Assembly (NCBI RefSeq): GCF_019740355.2
Contig: NZ_CP091819.1
Span: forward strand, 2,232,001 to 2,296,000
Source: Paracrocinitomix mangrovi
GTDB lineage: Bacteria; Bacteroidota; Bacteroidia; Flavobacteriales_D; Crocinitomicaceae
Direction of reading: 5' to 3'
Length of the DNA stretch: 64,000 nucleotides
Both the position numbers and the translations under genes were made by a program. The notes under the pieces were generated by a model. The model searched no databases. It was not told where the DNA came from and saw only the letters and a program-made list of their open reading frames with translations. Below are positions 9,270 to 16,400 of the stretch, one piece after another; position 1 is the stretch's first letter; every line of letters begins with the position of its first letter.

Positions 9270-9824
9270 TACCAAGGCCATCCCGCCGTATACATAAAGG
9301 TATATCAATACAATCTCACCTATCATCACACCAGCAATCAAAAACCTGTAAGGCATCTTAACAATTCCAGCTACATAACATATTATATCTGTAGGCACTA
9401 AAGGAAAAAATGACCAGGCAATTACAATTAATGAAGCTTTTGGAGAATTAAGACGTTGATGCCATTTTTCAATTTTACTGGGATACTTTTCTTCCAATTT
9501 CTTACTAAATCCAAGTAAATCTGACATATAATAAACCATTGTGGCTCCGGCTGCTACTCCGACTAATGAAACTATAAAAACAAAAAAAGGTTGGTCTGGA
9601 AAAAGTGGAATACCTGCCAAAACAAACGGAGTGCTGGGAATTAAAAACAAACCTCTAACTAAGGAAACAATAATATAAATGAACATTAATTGATTGTTGT
9701 ACCTACTTAAAAAATCAGCAATATTTTCTGCTGTAAAAGACTGAGGAGAGGCTATAAAAAAAATAAGTAGGACAACTATTGCAGCTATCCAGATAAAATA
9801 AAATATGCCCTTAACTATTTTCAA
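9267..9824 (-). CDS. VTT-domain (TVP38/TMEM64, DedA-like) inner-membrane protein
   Basis: 185 aa with hydrophobic segments spread along the whole chain. The VTT/SNARE-associated core is visible as GLFLIPSTPFVLAGIPLFP followed by VAAGATMVYYMSDLLG, and the Pro-rich re-entrant segment near FFPLVPTDIICYVAG. Members act as lipid scramblases or envelope-homeostasis proteins; the specific substrate here is unknown. No ATG is available: the start is TTG at 9824, and a perfect -7 box lies 13 nt upstream, which supports that start and suggests a leaderless mRNA. Confidence 0.8.
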   Translation of the reverse strand: MKIVKGIFYFIWIAAIVVLLIFFIASPQSFTAENIADFLSRYNNQLMFIYIIVSLVRGLFLIPSTPFVLAGIPLFPDQPFFVFIVSLVGVAAGATMVYYMSDLLGFSKKLEEKYPSKIEKWHQRLNSPKASLIVIAWSFFPLVPTDIICYVAGIVKMPYRFLIAGVMIGEIVLIYLYVYGGMALV

Positions 9825-9829
9825 TTGCG

Positions 9830-9837
9830 CAAATATA
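9830..9837 (-). promoter_or_regulatory. -7 promoter box for the VTT gene
   Basis: On the minus strand this reads TATATTTG, a perfect match to the Bacteroidota -7 consensus TAnnTTTG. Its first T is 13 nt from the TTG start, so transcription should begin at about the start codon. No clear -33 TTTG was found. Confidence 0.5.
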
Positions 9838-9941
9838 GTACAGAATTAAAATTAAATTTTTGTGAAAAGTGTGTATATCAGAGGAATTGGCATGGAATAT
9901 GGAGCTAAATATTCGTATATTTCGGAGGTTTTATTTAATTA

Positions 9942-11516
9942 TTGATTTTGTACAAAGCAGTATTATTCATATCAACCGTTTTGGTAGCAGGTTTAAGTTT
10001 AAAAGCTCAAACCCCTACTATTCTTGATCACAAAGGCAAAATTGAAATTAAAAACCTTTCTAATTTAAACTCCAGCGCTAGAGAAAATAATTTATCCATT
10101 ACGCCAGATGGTAAATACTTATTCTTTAAAAGTGATAGAGGTGGACAAACCTGGTCAAGCTATAGCGGAACTTACAAAGGAAAAGTAAGATATGACGGAG
10201 ACATTTGGTACAGTAAAAAATCAGGTGAAAGTTGGGGAAATCCTAGATGTTTAGGTTTAGGAGTTAATACTTCTTCCGGAGAAGATGAACCAATGGTATC
10301 ACAAGATGGACAGTTTATTTCTTATCAATCATGGAAATATAATTGGAAAACAACAGGTGGCCCTTATTATACTGCAGAGTTAAATGGATCTTCTTTCAGC
10401 AACATTAAAGGAATGGGTGGAGGAATCAACAAGTTTATTCTTGTTGAGTTTATAAAAGCCGGAAATACATATGCAACGGATGGAGCCGCTTTATCACCTG
10501 ATGGTAAGACATTTTTATTGTGCGCGGGTAGAGATTATGATGGCAACATGGACATTTACATTAGTAGAAAAGTAAATGGACAATGGACATACATGAAAAA
10601 ACTCAACATCAGCACTCCTGGTGACGAACGTTCAATTTTTATTGCCGGAGATGGTAAAACAGTTTATTTCGCTTCTGACGGGCATGGTGGTTATGGTGGT
10701 ATGGATATGTTCAAGACAACTTTAAATGATGACGGAACTTGTGGTGAAGTAATTAATGTTGGTGCGCCTTTTAATACCAGTGCAGATGATTATGGATTGA
10801 TATTAACTGCGGATGGAAATGAAGGTTATTTTGTACGTGAAGGAGATATTTATTATGCCAATACCAAAGAAGCTGATCCAAGATTAAAACCGGGTGTTAC
10901 AGTACTTATTTCAGGAACTATTAAAGATCAAAACGGAAAGCCATTGCAGTATTATTTGGAATTAGATGATGTTGCTACTAGCAAAGAAATTTCTACCTCA
11001 AAATCTAATTCAAATTCGGGCGAGTTTTTGTTTTCTACTTCAGATGTAACAGCTAAATACAGAATAAGAGATGACAATCACAAGTTCATAGACACCACAT
11101 TCACTGTAAAAATTAAAGATGGCGTTGGTAAAGTGCATTTAGATATTGTTGTAAATGTTCCTAAAAACACTGAAAGTCATGAGAAAAAAATCTCTGTGAT
11201 GTTTGAAAGAGATGCTTCTGTTTTAGATGCTGAGGATAAAAAATTATTAGATGAAATCGTTAATATTTCGCATTCAAGTATTGAATATGAAGTTGAAATC
11301 GTAGGAATGTCAGATGCGCACGGAAGCAGTGATTACAATAAAAAAATGAGTTTGGAGCGCGCCAATAAAATGAAATCTTATTTGGTAGCTCAAGGATTGA
11401 AAGCCGAAAAAATTAAAGTTTTATCTGAACCCAAAAATTTGTCAGAAGTAGATAATGACGTACCTGCTGCACAAAGACATAGAAAAGCCACAGTAACCAT
11501 TAATTACACTAATTAA
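9942..11516 (+). CDS. OmpA-family protein with PD40/TolB-like beta-propeller repeats
   Basis: 524 aa. A signal peptide (KAVLFISTVLVAGLSLKAQ) is followed by PD40 repeats (SITPDGKYLFFKSDRGG, ALSPDGKTFLLCAGRD, FIAGDGKTVYFASDGHGG), a short carboxypeptidase-like segment (~320-390), and a C-terminal OmpA domain (~413-522) with the peptidoglycan-binding pattern SSDYNKKMSLERANKMKSYL and RHRKATV. This matches the Bacteroidota PorE/OmpA-PD40 class that links the outer membrane to the cell wall. The start must be TTG (9942 or 9948) because TAA is in frame at 9936. A GGAGG at 9924-9928 precedes it, unusual in this phylum. A DUF1566-like gene begins 4 nt downstream. Confidence 0.85.
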   Translation: MILYKAVLFISTVLVAGLSLKAQTPTILDHKGKIEIKNLSNLNSSARENNLSITPDGKYLFFKSDRGGQTWSSYSGTYKGKVRYDGDIWYSKKSGESWGNPRCLGLGVNTSSGEDEPMVSQDGQFISYQSWKYNWKTTGGPYYTAELNGSSFSNIKGMGGGINKFILVEFIKAGNTYATDGAALSPDGKTFLLCAGRDYDGNMDIYISRKVNGQWTYMKKLNISTPGDERSIFIAGDGKTVYFASDGHGGYGGMDMFKTTLNDDGTCGEVINVGAPFNTSADDYGLILTADGNEGYFVREGDIYYANTKEADPRLKPGVTVLISGTIKDQNGKPLQYYLELDDVATSKEISTSKSNSNSGEFLFSTSDVTAKYRIRDDNHKFIDTTFTVKIKDGVGKVHLDIVVNVPKNTESHEKKISVMFERDASVLDAEDKKLLDEIVNISHSSIEYEVEIVGMSDAHGSSDYNKKMSLERANKMKSYLVAQGLKAEKIKVLSEPKNLSEVDNDVPAAQRHRKATVTINYTN

Positions 11517-11520
11517 CCCC

Positions 11521-12015
11521 ATGAAAAAATTTGTTAGTTTAACTTTCACATTAACCCTTCTCTTTTCAACCCAAGCCTTTTCTTATAACAACTCTTTAGC
11601 ACCACAACCTGATGTATTCGTAAAAAAGAAAACATTTAATGTTGGTGATATTGCACAAGGAGGTATTATTTTCTTTGTAAACAAAACGGGTGATCACGGT
11701 TTAGTAGCCGCTCAAAATGATCAATTTGAAAATCAAAACTTTCAAGACTGTTTAGATGGAATAAATGATCCTAAAAACCATGATGAGTTAGGACAGCAAT
11801 TTTTAGACTGGAGACTTCCTAATTTATGGGAAGCATATAAAATGTACATGAATCTTTACATGATTAATGTTGGAAATTTTAGTGCCGCACCTTACTGGAC
11901 TACCAAAACTACCGTTGGATTTGATAAAGTTCACATCATGAATTTCGAAAAAGGAATGGACTTAACATCTTATAAATCAGAGACTTTTAGAGCTAGAGCT
12001 GTAAGATCTTTCTAA
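11521..12015 (+). CDS. Secreted DUF1566 (Lcl-type) domain protein
   Basis: 164 aa with a signal peptide (residues 1-21). The Lcl/DUF1566 layout is seen: GGIIFFVNKTGDHGLVAAQ, then DWRLPNLWEAYKMYMN, YWTTKT, and the terminal RARAVRSF. Members are secreted or lipoprotein domains of the C-type-lectin-like fold and are common in Bacteroidota; ligands are mostly unknown. It starts 4 nt after the OmpA/PD40 gene and is surely cotranscribed, so it may act with that protein in the periplasm or outer membrane. Confidence 0.75.
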   Translation: MKKFVSLTFTLTLLFSTQAFSYNNSLAPQPDVFVKKKTFNVGDIAQGGIIFFVNKTGDHGLVAAQNDQFENQNFQDCLDGINDPKNHDELGQQFLDWRLPNLWEAYKMYMNLYMINVGNFSAAPYWTTKTTVGFDKVHIMNFEKGMDLTSYKSETFRARAVRSF

Positions 12016-12075
12016 AAAAATAATTTTTTTTACTTTTTTTTCCAACCCTTTACAACTTCTTGCATCTTAATAGTG

Positions 12076-12275
12076 CAGTTGAACCATTAAGTAATCTTTT
12101 TAGTTTAACCCCGCTTCGGATTTTTTTGGAGTAGTAGCCTATAGTTTAGATTTTAATTTTTGAGACTAAACATTCCGAAGCACACGACATCATAGAAACG
12201 TGATTTTAGGTTCAATGCCAGTTAACCAAAAGTGACTGAAAACCAAGATTGAAACGTCAATCTTGGTTTTTTTTT
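12076..12275 (+). ncRNA. Candidate 6S-like structured RNA
   Basis: Two nested helices are visible: outer TTGAACC (12079-12085) with GGTTCAA (12209-12215), and inner GCTTCGGA (12113-12120) with TCCGAAGC (12174-12181). They enclose an internal loop of 27 nt on each side. Inside the inner helix, GTTTAG/CTAAAC (12144-12171) forms a cap; in the 3' strand of the loop, CACG/CGTG (12183-12202) forms a small hairpin. A strong terminator closes the unit. A long rod with a symmetric central bubble and a 3'-bubble hairpin is the 6S RNA shape, which mimics an open promoter. The fold is by eye; the identity is inference. An alternative is a structured 3' UTR of the preceding gene. The rest of the 12016-12425 gap shows nothing else. 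Confidence 0.45.
12241..12275 (+). terminator. Rho-independent terminator
   Basis: AACCAAGATTG (12241-12251) pairs perfectly with CAATCTTGGTT (12258-12268), with loop AAACGT, and nine T from 12267. It lies 226 nt after the nearest plus-strand stop codon, too far to be a simple gene-end terminator, which supports a separate RNA. Confidence 0.85.
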
Positions 12276-12425
12276 GCACTAAATTTTCCAACCTTTTGAT
12301 ATTTAGTTAGTCTATTAGTTGTGTGGATATATAAACAACGAGATTAAAGCTCTGTTTGTATTTAAACATAACTTACTTTCAAAAAATAACTGCTTGCAGA
12401 GAACGAACTGAAAAAACGGATCCCC

Positions 12426-12560
12426 ATGACTAAACTCATTGACACCATTTTCTACGGTATGTTTCAATCAAAAAGAAAGATATCAGTAAAAGAAAAATTT
12501 TTAGTTGTGTTTTTTGCAAGTGTGTTATTGCTTTTAACAACTTCCTTTCTATTCAGTTAA
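12426..12560 (+). CDS. 44-aa single-pass membrane microprotein
   Basis: ATG at 12426, stop TAA at 12558-12560. The N-terminal half is basic (KRKISVKEK near residues 16-24) and the C-terminal ~20 residues form one hydrophobic helix (FLVVFFASVLLLLTTSFLF) ending in Ser. Positive residues before the helix predict an N-in topology. No similarity is recognised. It lies downstream of the terminated RNA and converges with the barrel gene, with 10 nt between. A real gene is plausible from the clean charge/helix layout, but expression is unproven. Confidence 0.4.
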   Translation: MTKLIDTIFYGMFQSKRKISVKEKFLVVFFASVLLLLTTSFLFS

Positions 12561-12570
12561 GAAATTCTAC

Positions 12571-14052
12571 TTAGAATCTATATCCAACGCTTAAATAAGC
12601 TCCAATGTCAAATTTAGTAGTGTAGTTATTAGAAGGATCGATAGATCCGTTACCACTAAAGATATTTCTCAGTCCAATTTCAGAATTAAGACCGTATCCA
12701 ATTACAAAATTGTTTACATCATATTCCTGTCCTAGTTGAACAGTTAAACCGTAATCCAGCTTTTTAAATGCATCATTGTAAGATACTATTGTATTGTCTT
12801 CTTTAACAAAGCTTCTTTTGTTTACTCCTAAATATGGTCCACCTCTGAAGATTAGATTATGATCTCTAGTTGCTCCCTTGAAATTGAACTTTCTACCATA
12901 CAGCAATGAAACCTCAAAGAAGTCAATTTGGCTAGTTCTTATTTTATATATTCCATTATCATAGAATCCAAGTCTGTTTCTAGATGAAGAATTAACAAAC
13001 ATGTTCACAGACAAACTATTCTTGTCTTTATACCATGCTTCAAAATTAAATCCATACTTATTACCTAAAGCCATTTTAGAGTCTAACAAAGTTTCTTTAT
13101 CAAAAGATGCTCTTGTGTCATTATCCAAAATCCAGCTATTGTGTAGTCCACCAATAAGTCCGGCATTAAAACTCCATTTTCTGATATCACGTTTAACTTC
13201 TAAAGTCGCAAATTCTGCTTCTTGAACCAATGGTGAACCTAATCCGCTTATTGTTGTTTTAGGAAGCAACTCTAGATTTGTATTTTCTTCATTTGAAGCA
13301 ACAGTATTATTTACCCCATTTGATAAATCATTCAACCCTGTTAACCCAACACCATTATTATCTTCTAATGTTTGAATATCTGAAGCTGTGTTATCATTAT
13401 AAATTGGCGACTCAATTACTACAACATCCTCAAGATTATTCGCATATAAGTTATTTGAAATTGTTTCTTCATTAGCAACAATTCCAAATGGTACAATTTC
13501 ACTCTTGTTTTCTATTTGTGAAGTAGATCTATTATCTACCAATCCTTCATTTAAGTTGGTAGGAATAAGGGTCATTAATAAGGCCAATGAAGCCGCTACT
13601 AAAATTGCCTGCCATTTATTAGAACCAACTTTTATTTCAGTTGCTGCTATTCTGCTCCAAACATTTTCAGTATCCAAACCGTTTTGTACTTTTTCCCAGA
13701 TAGTATCAGGTGCTGCCACCACAGTTTGCTCAAAACTTTGATTCACTAGATTATCAACTCCTTCTACGTTTGACAATTCATTAAAATCAAATGCCGGAGC
13801 AGTATGAGTTTGTGCCTCAAAACCTTCTTTTACTTTAGCGTCTATTGAAAGATTATTTAGATCATTTGAAATACTATTCCATAAATCATCTGGCGCTTGA
13901 AAACTTTGAGCTAAAAACCCTTCACTCACTTTATTATTTAAAGCAGCATTATCTAGCTCATTTGAAATTTCATTCCATACGTTTGACGGAGCATTAAAAG
14001 ACTGCGCCTCAAAACTCTGTTTTACCAACGATATGTCTTTATCTAATTTCAC
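12571..14052 (-). CDS. Putative anti-sigma protein: cytosolic repeats, one TM helix and an outer-membrane-like barrel
   Basis: 493 aa. Residues 9-130 hold four ~30-residue repeats: units 1, 2 and 4 share SF or GF ... AP..(V/L/I)W..(I/V).N.L, unit 3 is degenerate. A single hydrophobic helix follows at ~147-165. A low-complexity linker (~170-285, Asn/Glu-rich) leads to a barrel-like C-terminus (~290-493) that ends GYRF with terminal Phe. There is no signal peptide. Its start overlaps the ECF sigma gene by 4 nt, so an anti-sigma role for the N-terminus is inferred from position. Barrel plus inner-membrane helix in one chain is topologically odd; proteolytic release or envelope spanning are possible. 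Confidence 0.65.
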   Translation of the reverse strand: MKLDKDISLVKQSFEAQSFNAPSNVWNEISNELDNAALNNKVSEGFLAQSFQAPDDLWNSISNDLNNLSIDAKVKEGFEAQTHTAPAFDFNELSNVEGVDNLVNQSFEQTVVAAPDTIWEKVQNGLDTENVWSRIAATEIKVGSNKWQAILVAASLALLMTLIPTNLNEGLVDNRSTSQIENKSEIVPFGIVANEETISNNLYANNLEDVVVIESPIYNDNTASDIQTLEDNNGVGLTGLNDLSNGVNNTVASNEENTNLELLPKTTISGLGSPLVQEAEFATLEVKRDIRKWSFNAGLIGGLHNSWILDNDTRASFDKETLLDSKMALGNKYGFNFEAWYKDKNSLSVNMFVNSSSRNRLGFYDNGIYKIRTSQIDFFEVSLLYGRKFNFKGATRDHNLIFRGGPYLGVNKRSFVKEDNTIVSYNDAFKKLDYGLTVQLGQEYDVNNFVIGYGLNSEIGLRNIFSGNGSIDPSNNYTTKFDIGAYLSVGYRF

Positions 14053-14588
14053 TTATGACCTTTAATAGCTTCTTTTAATAACGTTCTTGCTCTATTCAAC
14101 TGAGATTTTGAGGTACCTACCGTGATATCCAAGATCTCGGCAATTTCTTGATGAGAATATCCTTCAATTGCAAATAATTTTAAAACCAAAGCTGCTTTAT
14201 CAGGCAATTGATTTACCAGTTCAACCACTTTTGCAGTAGGAACAACATCCACTTCTGCAGGTTCTATGTCTGCGGTATCCGGAATATCTTCTACATACGT
14301 AAAAGCATCTCTAATTTTACTTTTCTTTCTTATATGGCCCAAAGCTGTGTTAACTATTATACGCCTAACCCAACCTTCAAAAGAACCATTGAAATTATAA
14401 GTGTGTAATTTTTTAAAGATTTTGATGTAACCTTCTTGCAGAAAATCTGATGCTTCATCTCTGTCTTCAGCATAATACATACAAACAGAAAACATTTTAT
14501 CACAATGCAACTTATACAACTCTTCTTGAGCTGCACGTTCGTGATTTAAACAACGACCAATTAGTTCTCTGTAAGATTCTTCTTGCAT
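14049..14588 (-). CDS. ECF-type RNA polymerase sigma factor
   Basis: 179 aa. Region 2 is seen in residues ~25-95 (EELYKLHCDKMFSVCMYYAED, then DFLQEGYIKIFKKLHTY, GSFEGWVRRIIVNTAL) and region 4 in ~125-175 (LPDKAALVLKLFAIEGYSHQEIAEIL, with the helix-turn-helix IAEILDITVGTSKSQLNRAR). No region 3, so group 4 (extracytoplasmic function). It overlaps the lipoprotein gene by one base upstream (TAATG) and the putative anti-sigma/barrel gene by 4 nt downstream. The three genes thus form a tightly coupled operon, suggesting an envelope-stress circuit. The signal is not known. Confidence 0.93.
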   Translation of the reverse strand: MQEESYRELIGRCLNHERAAQEELYKLHCDKMFSVCMYYAEDRDEASDFLQEGYIKIFKKLHTYNFNGSFEGWVRRIIVNTALGHIRKKSKIRDAFTYVEDIPDTADIEPAEVDVVPTAKVVELVNQLPDKAALVLKLFAIEGYSHQEIAEILDITVGTSKSQLNRARTLLKEAIKGHK

Positions 14589-15268
14589 TAATCAAATATA
14601 GCACGATTTGACTCATTGATTCGAGCCAGTACTTGATTATAAATAGTTTGATTATTGTCTTTATTTACCAAAATGTAATCTTGCCCCTGAGCTGGAGTAA
14701 CCACTGCATTATCCCAATCTGATGCAGAAATATCTTCAAACCAATAAATTGGATCCAATTCAATTTCTACTTTTTCTCCTTCAGATTCTTTCATGCTGAT
14801 TGTTGATTCCCCTTGTTTACCTTCACCTGTAATAAAGAATTCTTGACTACCCGATAGTTCGAAAATCAACTTTACGATAGGACCTTGATTTTGCTTGTAT
14901 GTTCCTTCAAGTGACATAGCAAGATTTGTATTTTTATCAGCCAGATTAAACTTTAGATCGGCTGATACATAATCTCCTTGAGGTAAATCAAAATTTAACT
15001 CATCAATCTCTCCTGAATTATTTACATCAATATTCAAACCTTCATTAAAGACTCTGTTGAAATTAATGTCTTCTCCTTCCACTCTGTCCCCAATGATATT
15101 GAAGTTTTCAATATTTATGGTACCTGTGGTTAATTTAACGGCTGCTTGAGGCTCGAAATTTTTATTTAAGTCAAATGCAAAGTTCACTTTTACAGGCTTT
15201 TTCAAGTCTGCCTTCTCGCAAGATCCGAGCAAAACTGCAAATGCTAAAAATGAAAAAATAGTTCTCAT
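14588..15268 (-). CDS. Lipoprotein heading the ECF sigma operon
   Basis: 226 aa from the ATG at 15268, which gives a proper lipoprotein signal (MRTIFSFLAFAVLLGSC, Cys17). A more upstream start at 15298 would add ten residues before the signal and is less likely. The body is acidic and beta-rich with no catalytic motif seen. It resembles DUF4382-like Bacteroidota lipoproteins only loosely, so the family is left open. The stop codon overlaps the sigma-factor start (TAATG). It may be the envelope sensor or first target of the sigma factor, by position only. Confidence 0.7.
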   Translation of the reverse strand: MRTIFSFLAFAVLLGSCEKADLKKPVKVNFAFDLNKNFEPQAAVKLTTGTINIENFNIIGDRVEGEDINFNRVFNEGLNIDVNNSGEIDELNFDLPQGDYVSADLKFNLADKNTNLAMSLEGTYKQNQGPIVKLIFELSGSQEFFITGEGKQGESTISMKESEGEKVEIELDPIYWFEDISASDWDNAVVTPAQGQDYILVNKDNNQTIYNQVLARINESNRAIFD

Positions 15269-15446
15269 GGGTAGTTTTTTGATATCTGGTAGATGCATAA
15301 ATTACGAAAAGGTTGCAACGTATGCCAATAATTGCAAGGTTTTTTAACAATTTCTATACAAAACGTAGATCATTGAACATTCGTTGGTCAAATTACCTTC
15401 TATGTTAATAAGGGCAAGGATTCGTGAATAAGTAACTTCAGAAATA

Positions 15447-15477
15447 TTTGACTCTTAATAAGTTGAGTCTTAATTTG
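15447..15477 (+). promoter_or_regulatory. Bacteroidota-type promoter for the small gene at 15517
   Basis: TTTG (15447-15450), a 19-nt spacer, then TTAATTTG (15470-15477), one mismatch from TAnnTTTG. Spacing matches the -33/-7 consensus of the phylum. Confidence 0.5.
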
Positions 15478-15516
15478 CAAACTGTACCACAAACAACAAC
15501 CAAAAACCTCTGAACT

Positions 15517-15753
15517 ATGTCTAATTGGAAATTGATACGCGTTTCTGATATTATGCAGAATAAAAATGATTTGGACATCAATAAAATGTACCGAGCAGGA
15601 GCCGTAAATCACAACAGTGCATACCGCGCATTAGAAATTGAAACTTATGAAGATTTTGTGAAGGTATTAGCACAACTGGAACCAGGATTTGAAGAATACA
15701 TGGTTTTTGACAAAAACCATTATGCCAACATTCCGGATTTTAATCAGGATTAG
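15517..15753 (+). CDS. Small cytosolic protein of unknown function
   Basis: 78 aa, not recognised. No signal peptide or membrane segment. The chain is acidic with a helical middle (AYRALEIETYEDFVKVLAQL). A recognisable promoter lies 40 nt upstream. Its stop codon overlaps the stop of the convergent secreted-protein gene by 4 nt. The good promoter and regular composition argue that it is real; no function can be given. Confidence 0.6.
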   Translation: MSNWKLIRVSDIMQNKNDLDINKMYRAGAVNHNSAYRALEIETYEDFVKVLAQLEPGFEEYMVFDKNHYANIPDFNQD

Positions 15754-16211
15754 TTACCTGGATTTCGTTGAAATAATCTAGAAAAATCGTCTGAAATTGT
15801 ACTTCCATTATCCAATGGATAAGATTCGCCTCTGCCCTGTCTTTCGGGTTGTGCATCTATTAATGAACTGGTTTTTTGTGATTCATTGTCAGCCAACCAA
15901 AATCCATATCCAGTGTTTCCATGAAAATCGTCCATTGGAATAACTTCTTCCTCAATTACACGAGTTGATGCAGAATTAGATTCAACATTTTTAAAAGCCA
16001 TTAATTCCGGCAAATTGAATTCCCCAGCAGATGCGATCAATTTGTCATTTGAATTCTTTTTTGAAAAATCAAAATCTTCAACACCTAATTCTAAAAGATC
16101 AGCTGCAGTAACTTGCTTACTTTGAACTTGAACACTTTCATTGTCAACAATAAAAGCCTTTGCTAATACCATAGCAACCACTATTATCATTCCAATCGTT
16201 GACTTGTTCAT
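15750..16211 (-). CDS. Secreted or membrane-anchored unknown protein
   Basis: 153 aa with an N-terminal hydrophobic segment (residues ~6-20, IGMIIVVAMVLAKAF), either an uncleaved anchor or a signal peptide. The rest is polar and probably disordered, rich in Ser, Asn, Asp and Glu, with no recognised motif. It stands alone on the minus strand between convergent and divergent neighbours. No function is proposed. Confidence 0.55.
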   Translation of the reverse strand: MNKSTIGMIIVVAMVLAKAFIVDNESVQVQSKQVTAADLLELGVEDFDFSKKNSNDKLIASAGEFNLPELMAFKNVESNSASTRVIEEEVIPMDDFHGNTGYGFWLADNESQKTSSLIDAQPERQGRGESYPLDNGSTISDDFSRLFQRNPGN

Positions 16212-16371
16212 AGGTTAATTTTCACGCAATAAGTAAGTAGTTCATTTGAACTGGTTTCCCTTAGACGCCAATTTTGTCACAAGGTGGTCTAAGAGGGGGC
16301 ACAAAGTTAGATATATTTTTCCTTTCTTTCTCAAACTGATTCATTTTTAAGTATTTCCACGCATATTTTTT

Positions 16372-16379
16372 TATCTTTA
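16372..16379 (+). promoter_or_regulatory. -7 promoter box for the deiminase gene
   Basis: TATCTTTA, one mismatch from TAnnTTTG, with its first T 29 nt before the ATG at 16401. No -33 TTTG is evident. Confidence 0.4.
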
Positions 16380-16400
16380 GGAACCTCAAAAAATATTAAA

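Noticed and set aside
12113-12181. tmRNA or other named RNA at the hairpin region
   Set aside because: No tag-coding frame, tRNA-like ends or CCA are seen. The fold suits a 6S-like RNA better, and even that is kept tentative.
9221-12429. A 12-bp sequence TCATGGGGATCC at 9221 that recurs inverted at 12418
   Set aside because: Matches of this length are expected by chance many times in 64 kb, and the core is partly palindromic.
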